64,000 nucleotides of DNA. Origin: Streptococcus ruminicola (lineage in GTDB: Bacteria; Bacillota; Bacilli; Lactobacillales; Streptococcaceae). Location of the stretch: the NCBI RefSeq assembly GCF_011387195.1, contig NZ_CP046919.1, forward strand, positions 1,896,492-1,960,491. Reading direction: 5' to 3'. Positions within the stretch are counted from its first letter, which is position 1, and each line of letters opens with the position of its first letter. Made by a program: the position numbers and the translations under genes. Below the pieces are notes generated by a model. The model did no database searches. It was not told where the DNA came from and saw only the letters and a program-made list of their open reading frames with translations. This document shows positions 28,529 to 36,444 of this stretch, one piece after another.

Positions 28529-29566
28529 TTAAAATCCGACAGCTTCTTTAAGGACCACTTCATCGTAAGTAGCAACAGCTTCTTTCACCCAAGCAATGCG
28601 CTCTGATGCAATGTCACTTGGTACCGTGCAATCAGCTCCGATAACCACGCCTTGATGTCCAGTTTCATTAAGCAATTCTCTGACTCTTGCTTGAATGGCT
28701 TCTTTACTACCTTTATACAAAAGACCCGACTCTGTATTGTTAAAACCACCAAGAACAGTTTTGCCACCAAATAGCTGACGCCCTTTTGCTAGACTAACAC
28801 CTTCCAATTCAACCGCCCAGTTAATGACATCTGCTGGATAATCTGTATAGTAAGAAATATCATTGGTTGCTCCTTCATAACCGCAGATATGAAGAATATT
28901 TGTTCCACCTGCTGAAATAGCACGATGCAAAATGTGGAGTTCACTCGGTTTAATCACATGATCATATTCGTCATGACTCAAACGTGAATCTTGCAAATTC
29001 TGAACACTGAGATAAATGCCATCAACCCCAGCTTCTTCAATTAAGCGTTTTGTCAGAAGTCCAATATCAAAAGCAATCACATCCAAAACTTGTTTTGTCA
29101 ATTCAGCATCTTCTTTGATGAAATCTTCAATAACGTGATCACCGTTACCACCTTTACCAGCCAAATGCCATTTAAGATAAGTCGCTGGAGCAAAGATATT
29201 ATAAAAAGAAGCAATGTCTTCAGGAAAATCCTCACGAATCTTTTTAGCCAGTTCAACTTGTTTATTAATCCAAGGATGATTTTTGCCAATAGACTTAATC
29301 CCCTCAAGGTCTCTAATTGAGGTAATCCCTTCACGAATGAAATCATTTGGATAAGTGAAGAAACCATCGCTCATGATTTTTACAAAATCAGGATTGACGT
29401 CTGAAATAAATTTTTGGTGTCCTGCAATGTTTTTATTAAAGATAACAGGATTGAAACCATCGCTTCGTTCATCATCAGTTGTGAAATGATACCAAAATCC
29501 GACTGGAACCTTGTCAACTGTTTCATTTTTAAATGCTTTTAAAACCCATTCTCTCTTTGTTGTCAT
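28529..29566 (-). CDS. UroD-superfamily protein (methyltransferase-like)
   Basis: This 345-residue protein belongs to the uroporphyrinogen decarboxylase superfamily. It lacks the substrate motif FWMRQAGR of true heme-pathway UroD, and no other heme gene is nearby. H226-x-C228 (LHICGYEG) and C313 (GADCT) match the H-x-C...C zinc ligands of the MtaA/CmuA thiol methyltransferase branch. It is the first gene of an operon with an amino-acid ABC transporter, so a role in sulfur or methyl-thiol metabolism is plausible. The promoter region carries the operator module at 29641. Substrate and methyl donor are unknown. Confidence 0.8.
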   Translation of the reverse strand: MTTKREWVLKAFKNETVDKVPVGFWYHFTTDDERSDGFNPVIFNKNIAGHQKFISDVNPDFVKIMSDGFFTYPNDFIREGITSIRDLEGIKSIGKNHPWINKQVELAKKIREDFPEDIASFYNIFAPATYLKWHLAGKGGNGDHVIEDFIKEDAELTKQVLDVIAFDIGLLTKRLIEEAGVDGIYLSVQNLQDSRLSHDEYDHVIKPSELHILHRAISAGGTNILHICGYEGATNDISYYTDYPADVINWAVELEGVSLAKGRQLFGGKTVLGGFNNTESGLLYKGSKEAIQARVRELLNETGHQGVVIGADCTVPSDIASERIAWVKEAVATYDEVVLKEAVGF

Positions 29567-29597
29567 AAGCGTAATCTCCTTTTCATTTGGTATGGCA

Positions 29598-29668
29598 ATT
29601 ATACTATCACGCTTTAGAAGTCTTGAAAAATCTATTTTATTTATGCTCAGCCATAAAAATGAGTTATG
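29598..29668 (-). promoter_or_regulatory. Promoter and operator module of the UroD-like/ABC operon (copy 2)
   Basis: TATAAT on the minus strand lies at 29603-29598 with a poor -35. The operator TTATGCTCAGCCATAA (29641-29656) continues as CATAA-N7-TTATG to 29668. Its centre is 50.5 bases from the near edge of the -10 box. The neighbouring GAAAAATCTATT is also shared with copy 3 at 29971-29982. Confidence 0.72.
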
Positions 29669-29687
29669 ATACCAAAAAGTAAAAAAA

Positions 29688-29720
29688 GAAGGCTGAGAAA
29701 CTTTTCTCAGCTTTCTTTTT
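29688..29720 (-). terminator. Terminator overlapping the stop of the small membrane gene
   Basis: GAAGGCTGAGAAA and TTTCTCAGCTTTC form a 13-bp stem with one mismatch and a short loop, followed on the minus strand by T residues. Its T-rich edge overlaps the stop codon at 29719-29721. It makes the small gene a single-gene unit and separates it from the UroD-like promoter. Confidence 0.8.
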
Positions 29721-29913
29721 ACTCATAAGGTAAATGTGTCAAACTCTTTAGACTATTAATGCGAATAATGTCTTCCTTTCGAATTTGAGATGATTCTTTA
29801 TTAGTTTGATAGGCTTTGAAGGAAGAAAATTTTAAAAAAATAAGAAGAGATATGACAAGAATAATTGTAACAGCAATTGAGCTATTTCTTAAGTGCTTTT
29901 CTGTTAAGAGCAT
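29719..29913 (-). CDS. Small single-pass membrane protein of unknown function
   Basis: This frame of about 64 residues starts at ATG 29913 or at a GTG six bases upstream (29919); GGAGGTGAGG fits either. A short polar N-terminus (LLTEKHLRNSS) precedes one hydrophobic segment at about residues 12-28 and a charged tail with KESSQIRKEDIIR. I recognise no family. It has its own -10 box TACAAT (29952-29947), its own terminator and the same operator module as the two transporter operons, which argues that it is a real, co-regulated gene. It is divergent from the LysR gene. Confidence 0.65.
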   Translation of the reverse strand: MLLTEKHLRNSSIAVTIILVISLLIFLKFSSFKAYQTNKESSQIRKEDIIRINSLKSLTHLPYE

Positions 29914-29946
29914 TGACACCTCACCTCCGAGTAGCTTTCTAAGCTT

Positions 29947-30014
29947 ATTGTAACAGCTTATGCTACTTTAGAAAAATCTATTCTTTTTATCGCTAGCCAT
30001 AAAATCAAGTAATG
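29947..30014 (-). promoter_or_regulatory. Promoter and operator module of the small membrane gene (copy 3)
   Basis: TACAAT on the minus strand lies at 29952-29947. The operator TTATCGCTAGCCATAA (29987-30002) continues as CATAA-N7-TAATG to 30014. Its centre is 47.5 bases from the -10 edge, the same as in copy 1. The site lies between the small gene and the divergent LysR gene, the usual place for a LysR regulator site. A plus-strand TATAAT near 30107 may serve the LysR gene. Confidence 0.72.
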
Positions 30015-30146
30015 ATTAAGGTCATTTATCACCCGCTATAGGATTTTTTTATCAAGGCTTTAGATATTCTTATCAGAATTTTGCTGATTTTTTAATCTTT
30101 TTAAACTATAATAAGTAACAATTATTACAAGAAGGGATGATGTTTT

Positions 30147-31061
30147 ATGAATTTCCAACAATGTCGTTATGTCGAAGTCGTCGCTCGTGTAGGCTCATTT
30201 AGCCAAGCTGCTAAGGAATTATACATGACTCAGCCCAACTTGTCTTGCTCCATCAAAGATTTAGAAAATGAATTAGGTGTTCAACTCTTCACGCGCTCTA
30301 ATACAGGAGCTCGTTTAACTGAAGACGGTCATGATTTTTTGAAATATGCTAAGCGCATTATCGGCGAATTGGATTTGTTACAGCAACGCTATCATGATGA
30401 ATTCAAAAAAAGTTTTACAGTTGCCTCACACCACTATGATTTTCTCTCGATTCCTCTTGCCAAAGTGGCGCAAGAATTCAAGCAGGATTATCAGGAATTT
30501 CAAACCATTGAAACGACCACTAAAAAAATCTTAGACAGCGTCGCTTCTTTTGAAGCTGACCTTGGGATTATTTACCTAGATGATGAGAATGAACATATTT
30601 TAACATCAGCTTTGCAATATCATGATTTGGAATTTACCTCGCTTGGCGAATTTCCAACGCGTGTCTTTTTACGCCGTGACCATCCATTGGCTCACAAATC
30701 TGTCATTTCAGAAACAGACTTAAAAGGCTATAATCAAATACGCTTTCGTCAAGAACAGTCTGGACTGAATTTTGATGAAGATGCTCTTGATATTCATGAC
30801 CAACAACGCATTCTCTACAGCAATGACCGTGGAACTGTCATGAATTTACTCTGTGCAACAGACGCTTACGCTTCAGGTCTTGGCATTGTTAATAGTTTTG
30901 TCAAAGACCAGATTGTTCTCATACCTTTGCAAAATAGTCCTAAACACACACTAGGTTATGTGACCAATCGTAAGAAAAAACTCTCTGAGATCGGAGCAAG
31001 TTTCATCAATGAAATCAAACTCAGCTTAGAAGAATTCTCAGACAAGAGTCAACTTTTCTAG
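30147..31061 (+). CDS. LysR-family transcriptional regulator
   Basis: This 304-residue regulator has the N-terminal winged helix (FQQCRYVEVVARVGSFSQAA near 3-22, then QPNLSCSIKDLENELG) and a C-terminal effector domain from about residue 90. The effector half begins FTVASHHYDFLS. GAAGGGATG precedes the ATG. It is divergent from the small membrane gene across operator copy 3 and lies next to two amino-acid transporters, so it is the natural candidate to bind the three modules. Streptococcal LysR proteins of this type control sulfur amino-acid genes; which subfamily this is needs a tree. Confidence 0.92.
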   Translation: MNFQQCRYVEVVARVGSFSQAAKELYMTQPNLSCSIKDLENELGVQLFTRSNTGARLTEDGHDFLKYAKRIIGELDLLQQRYHDEFKKSFTVASHHYDFLSIPLAKVAQEFKQDYQEFQTIETTTKKILDSVASFEADLGIIYLDDENEHILTSALQYHDLEFTSLGEFPTRVFLRRDHPLAHKSVISETDLKGYNQIRFRQEQSGLNFDEDALDIHDQQRILYSNDRGTVMNLLCATDAYASGLGIVNSFVKDQIVLIPLQNSPKHTLGYVTNRKKKLSEIGASFINEIKLSLEEFSDKSQLF

Positions 31062-31127
31062 TTCAAGTCATATCTTTTAAGCTTGTAAGTCTTTTATGCT
31101 AGAATAAAGAAAAAAAGGAGGACGCTT

Positions 31128-31973
31128 ATGGAATTTAAAACCTTAAACAACGGTGTTCAAATCCCTAAACTCGGCTTTGGTGTTTGGCAAATGTTTGACC
31201 AAGATGAATGCCAAAAAGCCGTGGAAAACGCTCTTGAAGTAGGCTATCGCCTGATTGACACAGCTGCGCTCTATCGTAATGAAGAGGCTGTCGGAAGTGC
31301 CATTAAAGCTTCAGGTATCAAACGAGAAGAGATTTTCATCACTACAAAAGCTTGGATTAATCAGCTTGGCTATGACGAAACCAAAAAAGCTTTTGAAGAA
31401 AGCCTTAAAAAACTCGGTACTGATTACCTTGACCTCTATCTCATTCACCAACCATATGGGGATACACACGGTGCCTGGCGTGCCATGGCTGACCTTTATA
31501 AAGAAGGTCGCATTCGAGCAATTGGTGTTTCCAATTTCTCAACTGGACGTATTGCTGATTTTGCCTTAAATACTGAAATTGTTCCAGCCCTCAACCAGAT
31601 TGAGCTTCATCCTTACAAACAACAAAACTTACTTCGCAAGGCTAATGCAGAATTTGGCATAACAACACAAGCGTGGAGTCCATTTAACCAAGGAAAAGAT
31701 GACATCTTCAACGACGTTACCCTAAACAGCATTGCTGAAAAATATGGTAAAACCGTTGCTCAAGTCATTCTTCGCTGGCAACTTCAAAATGATATTTTGA
31801 CCATTCCAAAATCTGTTCACCTAGATCGTATCAGACAAAACTTCAAAGTTTTTGATTTTGAACTCAGCCAAAATGACCTTGATACCATCGCAAAACTCGA
31901 CCGTTTCCCAAACAACTACGGACCAAATGAAAGCATCGAACAAGTCAAACGCCTATCAGGTTATAAAGCATAA
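31128..31973 (+). CDS. Aldo/keto reductase
   Basis: This 281-residue NADPH-dependent oxidoreductase has the AKR tetrad: D49 region (LIDTAALYRNEEAVG near 42-56) with Tyr, Lys in TTKAWI near 78-83 and His in YLIHQPYGD near 108-116. It ends with the cofactor-binding IPKSVHLDRIRQN. It resembles the 2,5-diketogluconate reductase group, whose true substrates are usually unknown aldehydes. AAAAGGAGG precedes the start. It is a single gene ending at a hairpin shared with the convergent relS. Confidence 0.93.
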   Translation: MEFKTLNNGVQIPKLGFGVWQMFDQDECQKAVENALEVGYRLIDTAALYRNEEAVGSAIKASGIKREEIFITTKAWINQLGYDETKKAFEESLKKLGTDYLDLYLIHQPYGDTHGAWRAMADLYKEGRIRAIGVSNFSTGRIADFALNTEIVPALNQIELHPYKQQNLLRKANAEFGITTQAWSPFNQGKDDIFNDVTLNSIAEKYGKTVAQVILRWQLQNDILTIPKSVHLDRIRQNFKVFDFELSQNDLDTIAKLDRFPNNYGPNESIEQVKRLSGYKA

Positions 31974-31979
31974 AAAATT

Positions 31980-32005
31980 AAGGCAGCAAGATTGCTGCCT
32001 TTTTT
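31980..32005 (+). terminator. Terminator of the aldo/keto reductase gene
   Basis: AAGGCAGCAA and TTGCTGCCTT form a 10-base inverted repeat, followed by a T run. Confidence 0.9.
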
Positions 32006-32017
32006 GTTTGTCATTAT

Positions 32018-33244
32018 TTACAAACTAACCACAAATGTGATGGTATCGTCTTTATAATTTACAGAGATATTGCCCTTGAAAAGTTTGACCATAGTTTGTG
32101 CCATTGATAAACCAATGCCATAACCCGAAGTCTTGTTATTGTGCGACTCATCTTCTCGGTAAAATCGCTCAAAGAATTTCGTATAATCAACGTCTTTTCC
32201 TTTGGTGTAAGTATTAGAGATTTCAAGTTTGGCTTTTGACAATCTGTTCTTGCTTAGGGTCACCGAAACCTTGCCAGCTGGGTCACAATATTTATTGGCA
32301 TTATCAACCAAAAGCGTAACAAGTTCAAACAACGATTTTTCTTCAGCCTTAACATGAATATTTGGCTGAATGTCCATGACAAATTCTTTGCCATCCTTGA
32401 TAACTGGTCCTTTAAAGTCTTCGGCAGCATCTCTAGCAATGTCTGAAAAATTCACATTAGTAAGGACCAACTCAGGCTGTTCTTCCAAGCGTGCCATGGC
32501 AACTAAGCTATTAATCAAACCAGTCATTCGTTCCACTTGATCATTAGTGCTTTTAGTCCACTCTGACTCACCATTCATCAACTCAACCAGTTCATTGTTA
32601 GCTGAAATGATAGCAAGAGGCGTCTTCAATTCATGCCCTGCATTGGTGATAAAACGACGTTGCCGCTCATAATTGCGAATAAATGGCTTAATCACCTTGC
32701 CAGACACAATCGAAATCACCAAGACAAAGAAAATAAAACTAATCCCTGACATCCAAATCGACAAATGCACCAGAGTCATATTATCTCTAAATTGATTAGT
32801 CGAATCTAGTACCACGATTAAATCGCTACGACGACTAGTCTCAGACACCATGTAAGAATAAGTGTGGTGGTGATAAGAAAAATCCCCTCTCGTATCCTTA
32901 GAATGATTGATTCTTTCCAAAAATTCTTTGACTTCTTGGTCCGTCAAATCAGAAATATTACTAGAATTTAAGGAGATGATATTGCCGTCGTGGTCCATTT
33001 TAGCACTAAAATAACGGTATTGAAAAAGAGTGTCTACTGATACAGTGTCACCAAGCTCACTTGTTGTCTTTGAAATGCTAGGAAAACTTCCACCATTATC
33101 AGAAAGGAGAGTCAAAATTTTATTAATCTCATCAACAGTTTGAACATGGCGAGCTGAATTCAAAACCCCAACAACAGAAAACAGCACAATTAGAATCGCT
33201 AAAGAGGCAATAGCAATAAAACGTAGACGAAGTTTACGAAACAT
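32018..33244 (-). CDS. relS: Sensor histidine kinase RelS
   Basis: This 408-residue membrane kinase has transmembrane segments at about 9-28 and 163-182 enclosing an extracellular sensor of about 130 residues. The phosphorylated H204 lies in NAGHELKTPLAI, the N-box near 308-322 (LVTLLVDNANKY) and the G-box in YGIGLSMAQ near 370-378. It starts eight bases after relR. The name follows the S. mutans relPRS operon, where the pair controls the alarmone synthetase RelP. The sensed signal is not known from sequence. Confidence 0.88.
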   Translation of the reverse strand: MFRKLRLRFIAIASLAILIVLFSVVGVLNSARHVQTVDEINKILTLLSDNGGSFPSISKTTSELGDTVSVDTLFQYRYFSAKMDHDGNIISLNSSNISDLTDQEVKEFLERINHSKDTRGDFSYHHHTYSYMVSETSRRSDLIVVLDSTNQFRDNMTLVHLSIWMSGISFIFFVLVISIVSGKVIKPFIRNYERQRRFITNAGHELKTPLAIISANNELVELMNGESEWTKSTNDQVERMTGLINSLVAMARLEEQPELVLTNVNFSDIARDAAEDFKGPVIKDGKEFVMDIQPNIHVKAEEKSLFELVTLLVDNANKYCDPAGKVSVTLSKNRLSKAKLEISNTYTKGKDVDYTKFFERFYREDESHNNKTSGYGIGLSMAQTMVKLFKGNISVNYKDDTITFVVSL

Positions 33245-33252
33245 AGCGCCAC

Positions 33253-33933
33253 CTATAATTCTTTCAATTCATAATCACCCATGTCTTCTCCTTCAATCAC
33301 AAGATTGGCTCCAACAGATTGAAGTTTTTGGCGAAGATAGGAAACGTAAATAAAAACATAACCTTCATCAATATCAGGATCGTCTTTATCATTTGCCCAG
33401 ACGTGATTGAAAAGCTGCTCCGTTGAGAGTTTCTTGCCAGGATTTAACATAAAAAACTCAAGCATCTTAGCTTCTTTTCCTGCTAAGCGAATGGTATTTT
33501 GACTAGCTAGTTCTTGCTCACCAACATTTAGAGTAACGCTTCCCAGTTTTAAAATATTCGATGTAAAGTTGGTATCCACTCGACGTGACATCGAGCGAAG
33601 GCGCGCAAGCAATTCTTTTAGCGAAAATGGTTTAGTAAGATAATCATCCGCTCCTGCATCAAGCCCTGTCACACGGTCATCAATTTCAGCCATAGCTGTT
33701 AGCATAATGATGTGAGCTTGATTACCAGTTTGACGGATTTCTTGCACAGCCTGAATCCCTGTTTTTCTTGGCATCATAATGTCCATGACCATAACATCGT
33801 AGGCATTTTCCTTAGCTTTATCAATCGCTGCTTGCCCATCAAAAACCGAATCAACTTCATAGCCTTCATGCGTAAGAGCGGTTGTCAACACACGGTTCAT
33901 CTGAACTTCGTCTTCTGCTATAAGTACTCTCAT
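33253..33933 (-). CDS. relR: Response regulator RelR (OmpR family)
   Basis: This 226-residue regulator has a receiver domain (acidic ED at 7-8, phospho-acceptor D51 in VMDIMMP, T77 and K101 equivalents in LTAMAE and LTKPFS) and a C-terminal winged helix of OmpR type. It lies two bases after relP and eight before relS. It fits the RelR of the S. mutans relPRS operon, coupling envelope or oxidative stress to alarmone production. Confidence 0.9.
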   Translation of the reverse strand: MRVLIAEDEVQMNRVLTTALTHEGYEVDSVFDGQAAIDKAKENAYDVMVMDIMMPRKTGIQAVQEIRQTGNQAHIIMLTAMAEIDDRVTGLDAGADDYLTKPFSLKELLARLRSMSRRVDTNFTSNILKLGSVTLNVGEQELASQNTIRLAGKEAKMLEFFMLNPGKKLSTEQLFNHVWANDKDDPDIDEGYVFIYVSYLRQKLQSVGANLVIEGEDMGDYELKEL

Positions 33934-33935
33934 AA

Positions 33936-34571
33936 TTAGTCGTCTCCTTCAACCTGAGAACTTTCCTGAATCAAATTGCTAATGGTTTGCATAGTCAAAT
34001 CGCAGGAAGCCAATTCATCAGCACAGCGTTTTAACTCACGCACAATACGTTTTGGGTCTTTGATGTCATGCTTGTATTTCATCTGATGTTCCAAACTCGC
34101 CCAGGAATCCATGGCAATGGTGCGAAGCTGAACCTCGATAAAGTATGAGCCCTGCTCATTTCCAAGACAATCTGGATAAGGGGTTTCAACCTCAACAATC
34201 ATGTGATAAGAGCGATAACCATTTGGTTTGGCATGTTTAATGTAATCTTTTTCCTCAATCACGTGACAATTATCAAAAGAATGAATCACATCTACCAAAC
34301 GGTAAATATCATCAACAAAGCCACAAACAATACGTAAACCGATACTGTCACGAATTTGTCGTAGAGCTGACTCCGTTGAGACTTCAAAACCTTTTCGTTG
34401 ACATTTTTCAACCATGCTTTCTTGTGTCTTAATTCGTGATATAAAATGCTCAAATAACTTATAACCTGTCTCTTTCTTGGTCAGGTCATTTTTTTCTTGA
34501 ATACGCTGGCTAAAGTCTTCTAAAATCAAAGGAAGATAAACAGCGTATTTTCCATAAATCGTTTCTGTCAT
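33936..34571 (-). CDS. relP: Small alarmone synthetase RelP
   Basis: This 211-residue GTP pyrophosphokinase makes (p)ppGpp. It has only the RelA/SpoT synthetase domain, with RQIRDSIGLRIVCGFVDDIY near 93-112, HAKPNGYRSYHM near 136-147 (substrate-binding loop) and VEVQLRTIAMDSWASLEHQ-like residues near 165-183. It has no hydrolase or regulatory domains. The start MTETIYGKYAVYL at 34571 is chosen for its upstream AGGAAAAG; the frame extends 29 codons further without support. It heads relP-relR-relS and is separated from rcrQ by a strong terminator. Confidence 0.93.
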   Translation of the reverse strand: MTETIYGKYAVYLPLILEDFSQRIQEKNDLTKKETGYKLFEHFISRIKTQESMVEKCQRKGFEVSTESALRQIRDSIGLRIVCGFVDDIYRLVDVIHSFDNCHVIEEKDYIKHAKPNGYRSYHMIVEVETPYPDCLGNEQGSYFIEVQLRTIAMDSWASLEHQMKYKHDIKDPKRIVRELKRCADELASCDLTMQTISNLIQESSQVEGDD

Positions 34572-34644
34572 ATCTTTTCCTAACTGTATGTTACTGTCAT
34601 TATAGCAAATTATCTTAAAATAAGGATAAATCAAACTTCCTATC

Positions 34645-34672
34645 AAAAAAGAGACCATTAGGTCTCTTTTTT
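34645..34672. terminator. Terminator between rcrQ and relP
   Basis: AAAAAAGAGACC, loop, GGTCTCTTTTTT forms a perfect bidirectional terminator touching the rcrQ stop codon. Confidence 0.92.
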
Positions 34673-36444
34673 TAGGCTACTTCAAATTGTGAATTGTAAA
34701 GGTCAGCATAGAAGCCACCTTCTGTCATCAATTCATCATGACTACCTTGTTCAATGATGTTACCATCTTTCATGACAAGGATTAAATCAGCATTCTTGAT
34801 CGTTGATAAACGGTGGGCAATCACAAATGATGTGCGACCTTCCATCAATTTATCCATGGCTTTTTGAATCAACTCTTCTGTACGTGTATCGACTGATGAT
34901 GTTGCTTCATCTAGAATAAGAAGCGGAGCATCTTTCAAGAGGGCACGCGCAATGGTCAAGAGTTGTTTTTGACCGATTGAAAGAGTAACAGAATCATCAA
35001 GATAGGTGTCATAGCCATCAGGAAGCGTCATGATAAAGTGGTGAACACCAACTGCTTTAGCTGCTGCCACTACTTGGTCATCAGTGATATTTTCTTGGTT
35101 GTAAATCAAGTTTTCTTTGATTGTTCCTTCAAAGAGCCAAGTGTCCTGAAGCACCATTGAGAATTGGTCATGGACTTCTTCTCGTGACATCAAACGTGTG
35201 TCAACACCATCGATAGCAATTTGACCTTTATCAATTTCATAGAATTTCATAAGAAGGTTAACAATAGTTGTCTTACCAGCACCTGTTGGACCAACGATAG
35301 CAACCTTTTGACCAGGTTTTGCAACTGCAGAGAAATCATGGATAATGGTTTTATCTTTAGAATAACCAAAGAAGACATTATCAAATGTAACTTCACCTTT
35401 AACATCTGTCAATTGGCGTTCTTTATCAGAATCGTCTTCCATTTCATCTTCTTCAAGGAATTCAAAGACACGACTCATGGCAGCTGTAGCTGATTGCATT
35501 TGTGTGAAGGCTTGGGCAATTTGTGATAATGGTTGTGAGAAAATACGCACGTAAGTCATAAAGGCAACCACATCACCCATGGTAATATCGCCATTAATCA
35601 CCTTAACTGCACCAACCACACAGACCATAACATAACCAAAGTTACCAATGAAAATCATGAGCGGCATCATAATACCTGATAAGAATTGTGATTGCCACAT
35701 TGATTTGTAAAGATTTGTGTTAAGTGTTTTAAATGCTTGACTAGTTTCTTCAGATGCGTTGTAGCTTGTTACCACATTATGACCAGAATAAATTTCTTCA
35801 ACATAACCGTTAACAGCTGCCAAGTTATTTTGTTGGCGTTTGAACAAGGGTTGAGATGACCCCATAATCACAACAACTAGCAAGAAACCGATAAAGACTG
35901 ACCCAATTGCTGTTAGCGCCATGCTGACATTTGAATGGAACATCATGAAAATCGAACCAATCAAAAGCACTACTGAAGTGACCAATGTTCCCAAACTTTG
36001 GTTAAGAGATTGACCAAGTAAATCCACGTCATTTGTTACACGAGAAAGGGTATCCCCTTGTGAATGACTGTCAAAATAATTTAGCGGCACACGGTCAATT
36101 TTAACTTGGATAGCTGCACGCAAACGTTGAGAGAAACGTTGAACAATGGTAGCTACTGTAAAGTTTTGAATGTAACCAACAACTGCAGAAATCACATATA
36201 AAATGGCAAGGGTTAAAGCAATTTGTCCAACCTTATCTAGGTTAACACCAGGGATAGTCCCCATTTTAGTTGGTGTCAAGCCTTTCATAATGGTATTTGT
36301 AATTTCTTTTAATTTATCAGGACCGATAACAGTAACAGTCGCTGAGATTATGGCTCCAATTACCGCAAGGATAAATGGAAATTGGAAACCTTTAATGTAT
36401 GGCTTCATTCTGCCATAGAAGGATACTTTTTTCTTATTTTCCAT
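34672..36444 (-). CDS. rcrQ: ABC exporter subunit RcrQ (canonical ATPase site)
   Basis: This 590-residue half-transporter has six membrane segments and a C-terminal ATPase. Walker A GPTGAGKTT lies near 390, signature LSIGQKQ near 493, a consensus Walker B with catalytic Glu LLILDEATSSVD near 512-523 and the H-loop VIAHRLST near 544-551. It overlaps rcrP by 11 bases. With RcrP it forms a heterodimeric multidrug/peptide-type exporter. In S. mutans the rcrRPQ operon affects competence and stress tolerance. The stop lies in the terminator stem. Confidence 0.88.
   Translation of the reverse strand: MENKKKVSFYGRMKPYIKGFQFPFILAVIGAIISATVTVIGPDKLKEITNTIMKGLTPTKMGTIPGVNLDKVGQIALTLAILYVISAVVGYIQNFTVATIVQRFSQRLRAAIQVKIDRVPLNYFDSHSQGDTLSRVTNDVDLLGQSLNQSLGTLVTSVVLLIGSIFMMFHSNVSMALTAIGSVFIGFLLVVVIMGSSQPLFKRQQNNLAAVNGYVEEIYSGHNVVTSYNASEETSQAFKTLNTNLYKSMWQSQFLSGIMMPLMIFIGNFGYVMVCVVGAVKVINGDITMGDVVAFMTYVRIFSQPLSQIAQAFTQMQSATAAMSRVFEFLEEDEMEDDSDKERQLTDVKGEVTFDNVFFGYSKDKTIIHDFSAVAKPGQKVAIVGPTGAGKTTIVNLLMKFYEIDKGQIAIDGVDTRLMSREEVHDQFSMVLQDTWLFEGTIKENLIYNQENITDDQVVAAAKAVGVHHFIMTLPDGYDTYLDDSVTLSIGQKQLLTIARALLKDAPLLILDEATSSVDTRTEELIQKAMDKLMEGRTSFVIAHRLSTIKNADLILVMKDGNIIEQGSHDELMTEGGFYADLYNSQFEVA

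Noticed and set aside
28529..29566. Annotation as a heme-biosynthesis uroporphyrinogen decarboxylase
   Set aside because: The substrate-binding FWMRQAGR-type motif is missing, no hem genes are near and the zinc triad points to the methyltransferase branch.
32018..33933. CsrRS/CovRS assignment for the two-component pair
   Set aside because: Its tight linkage behind the RelP synthetase gene matches relPRS instead.
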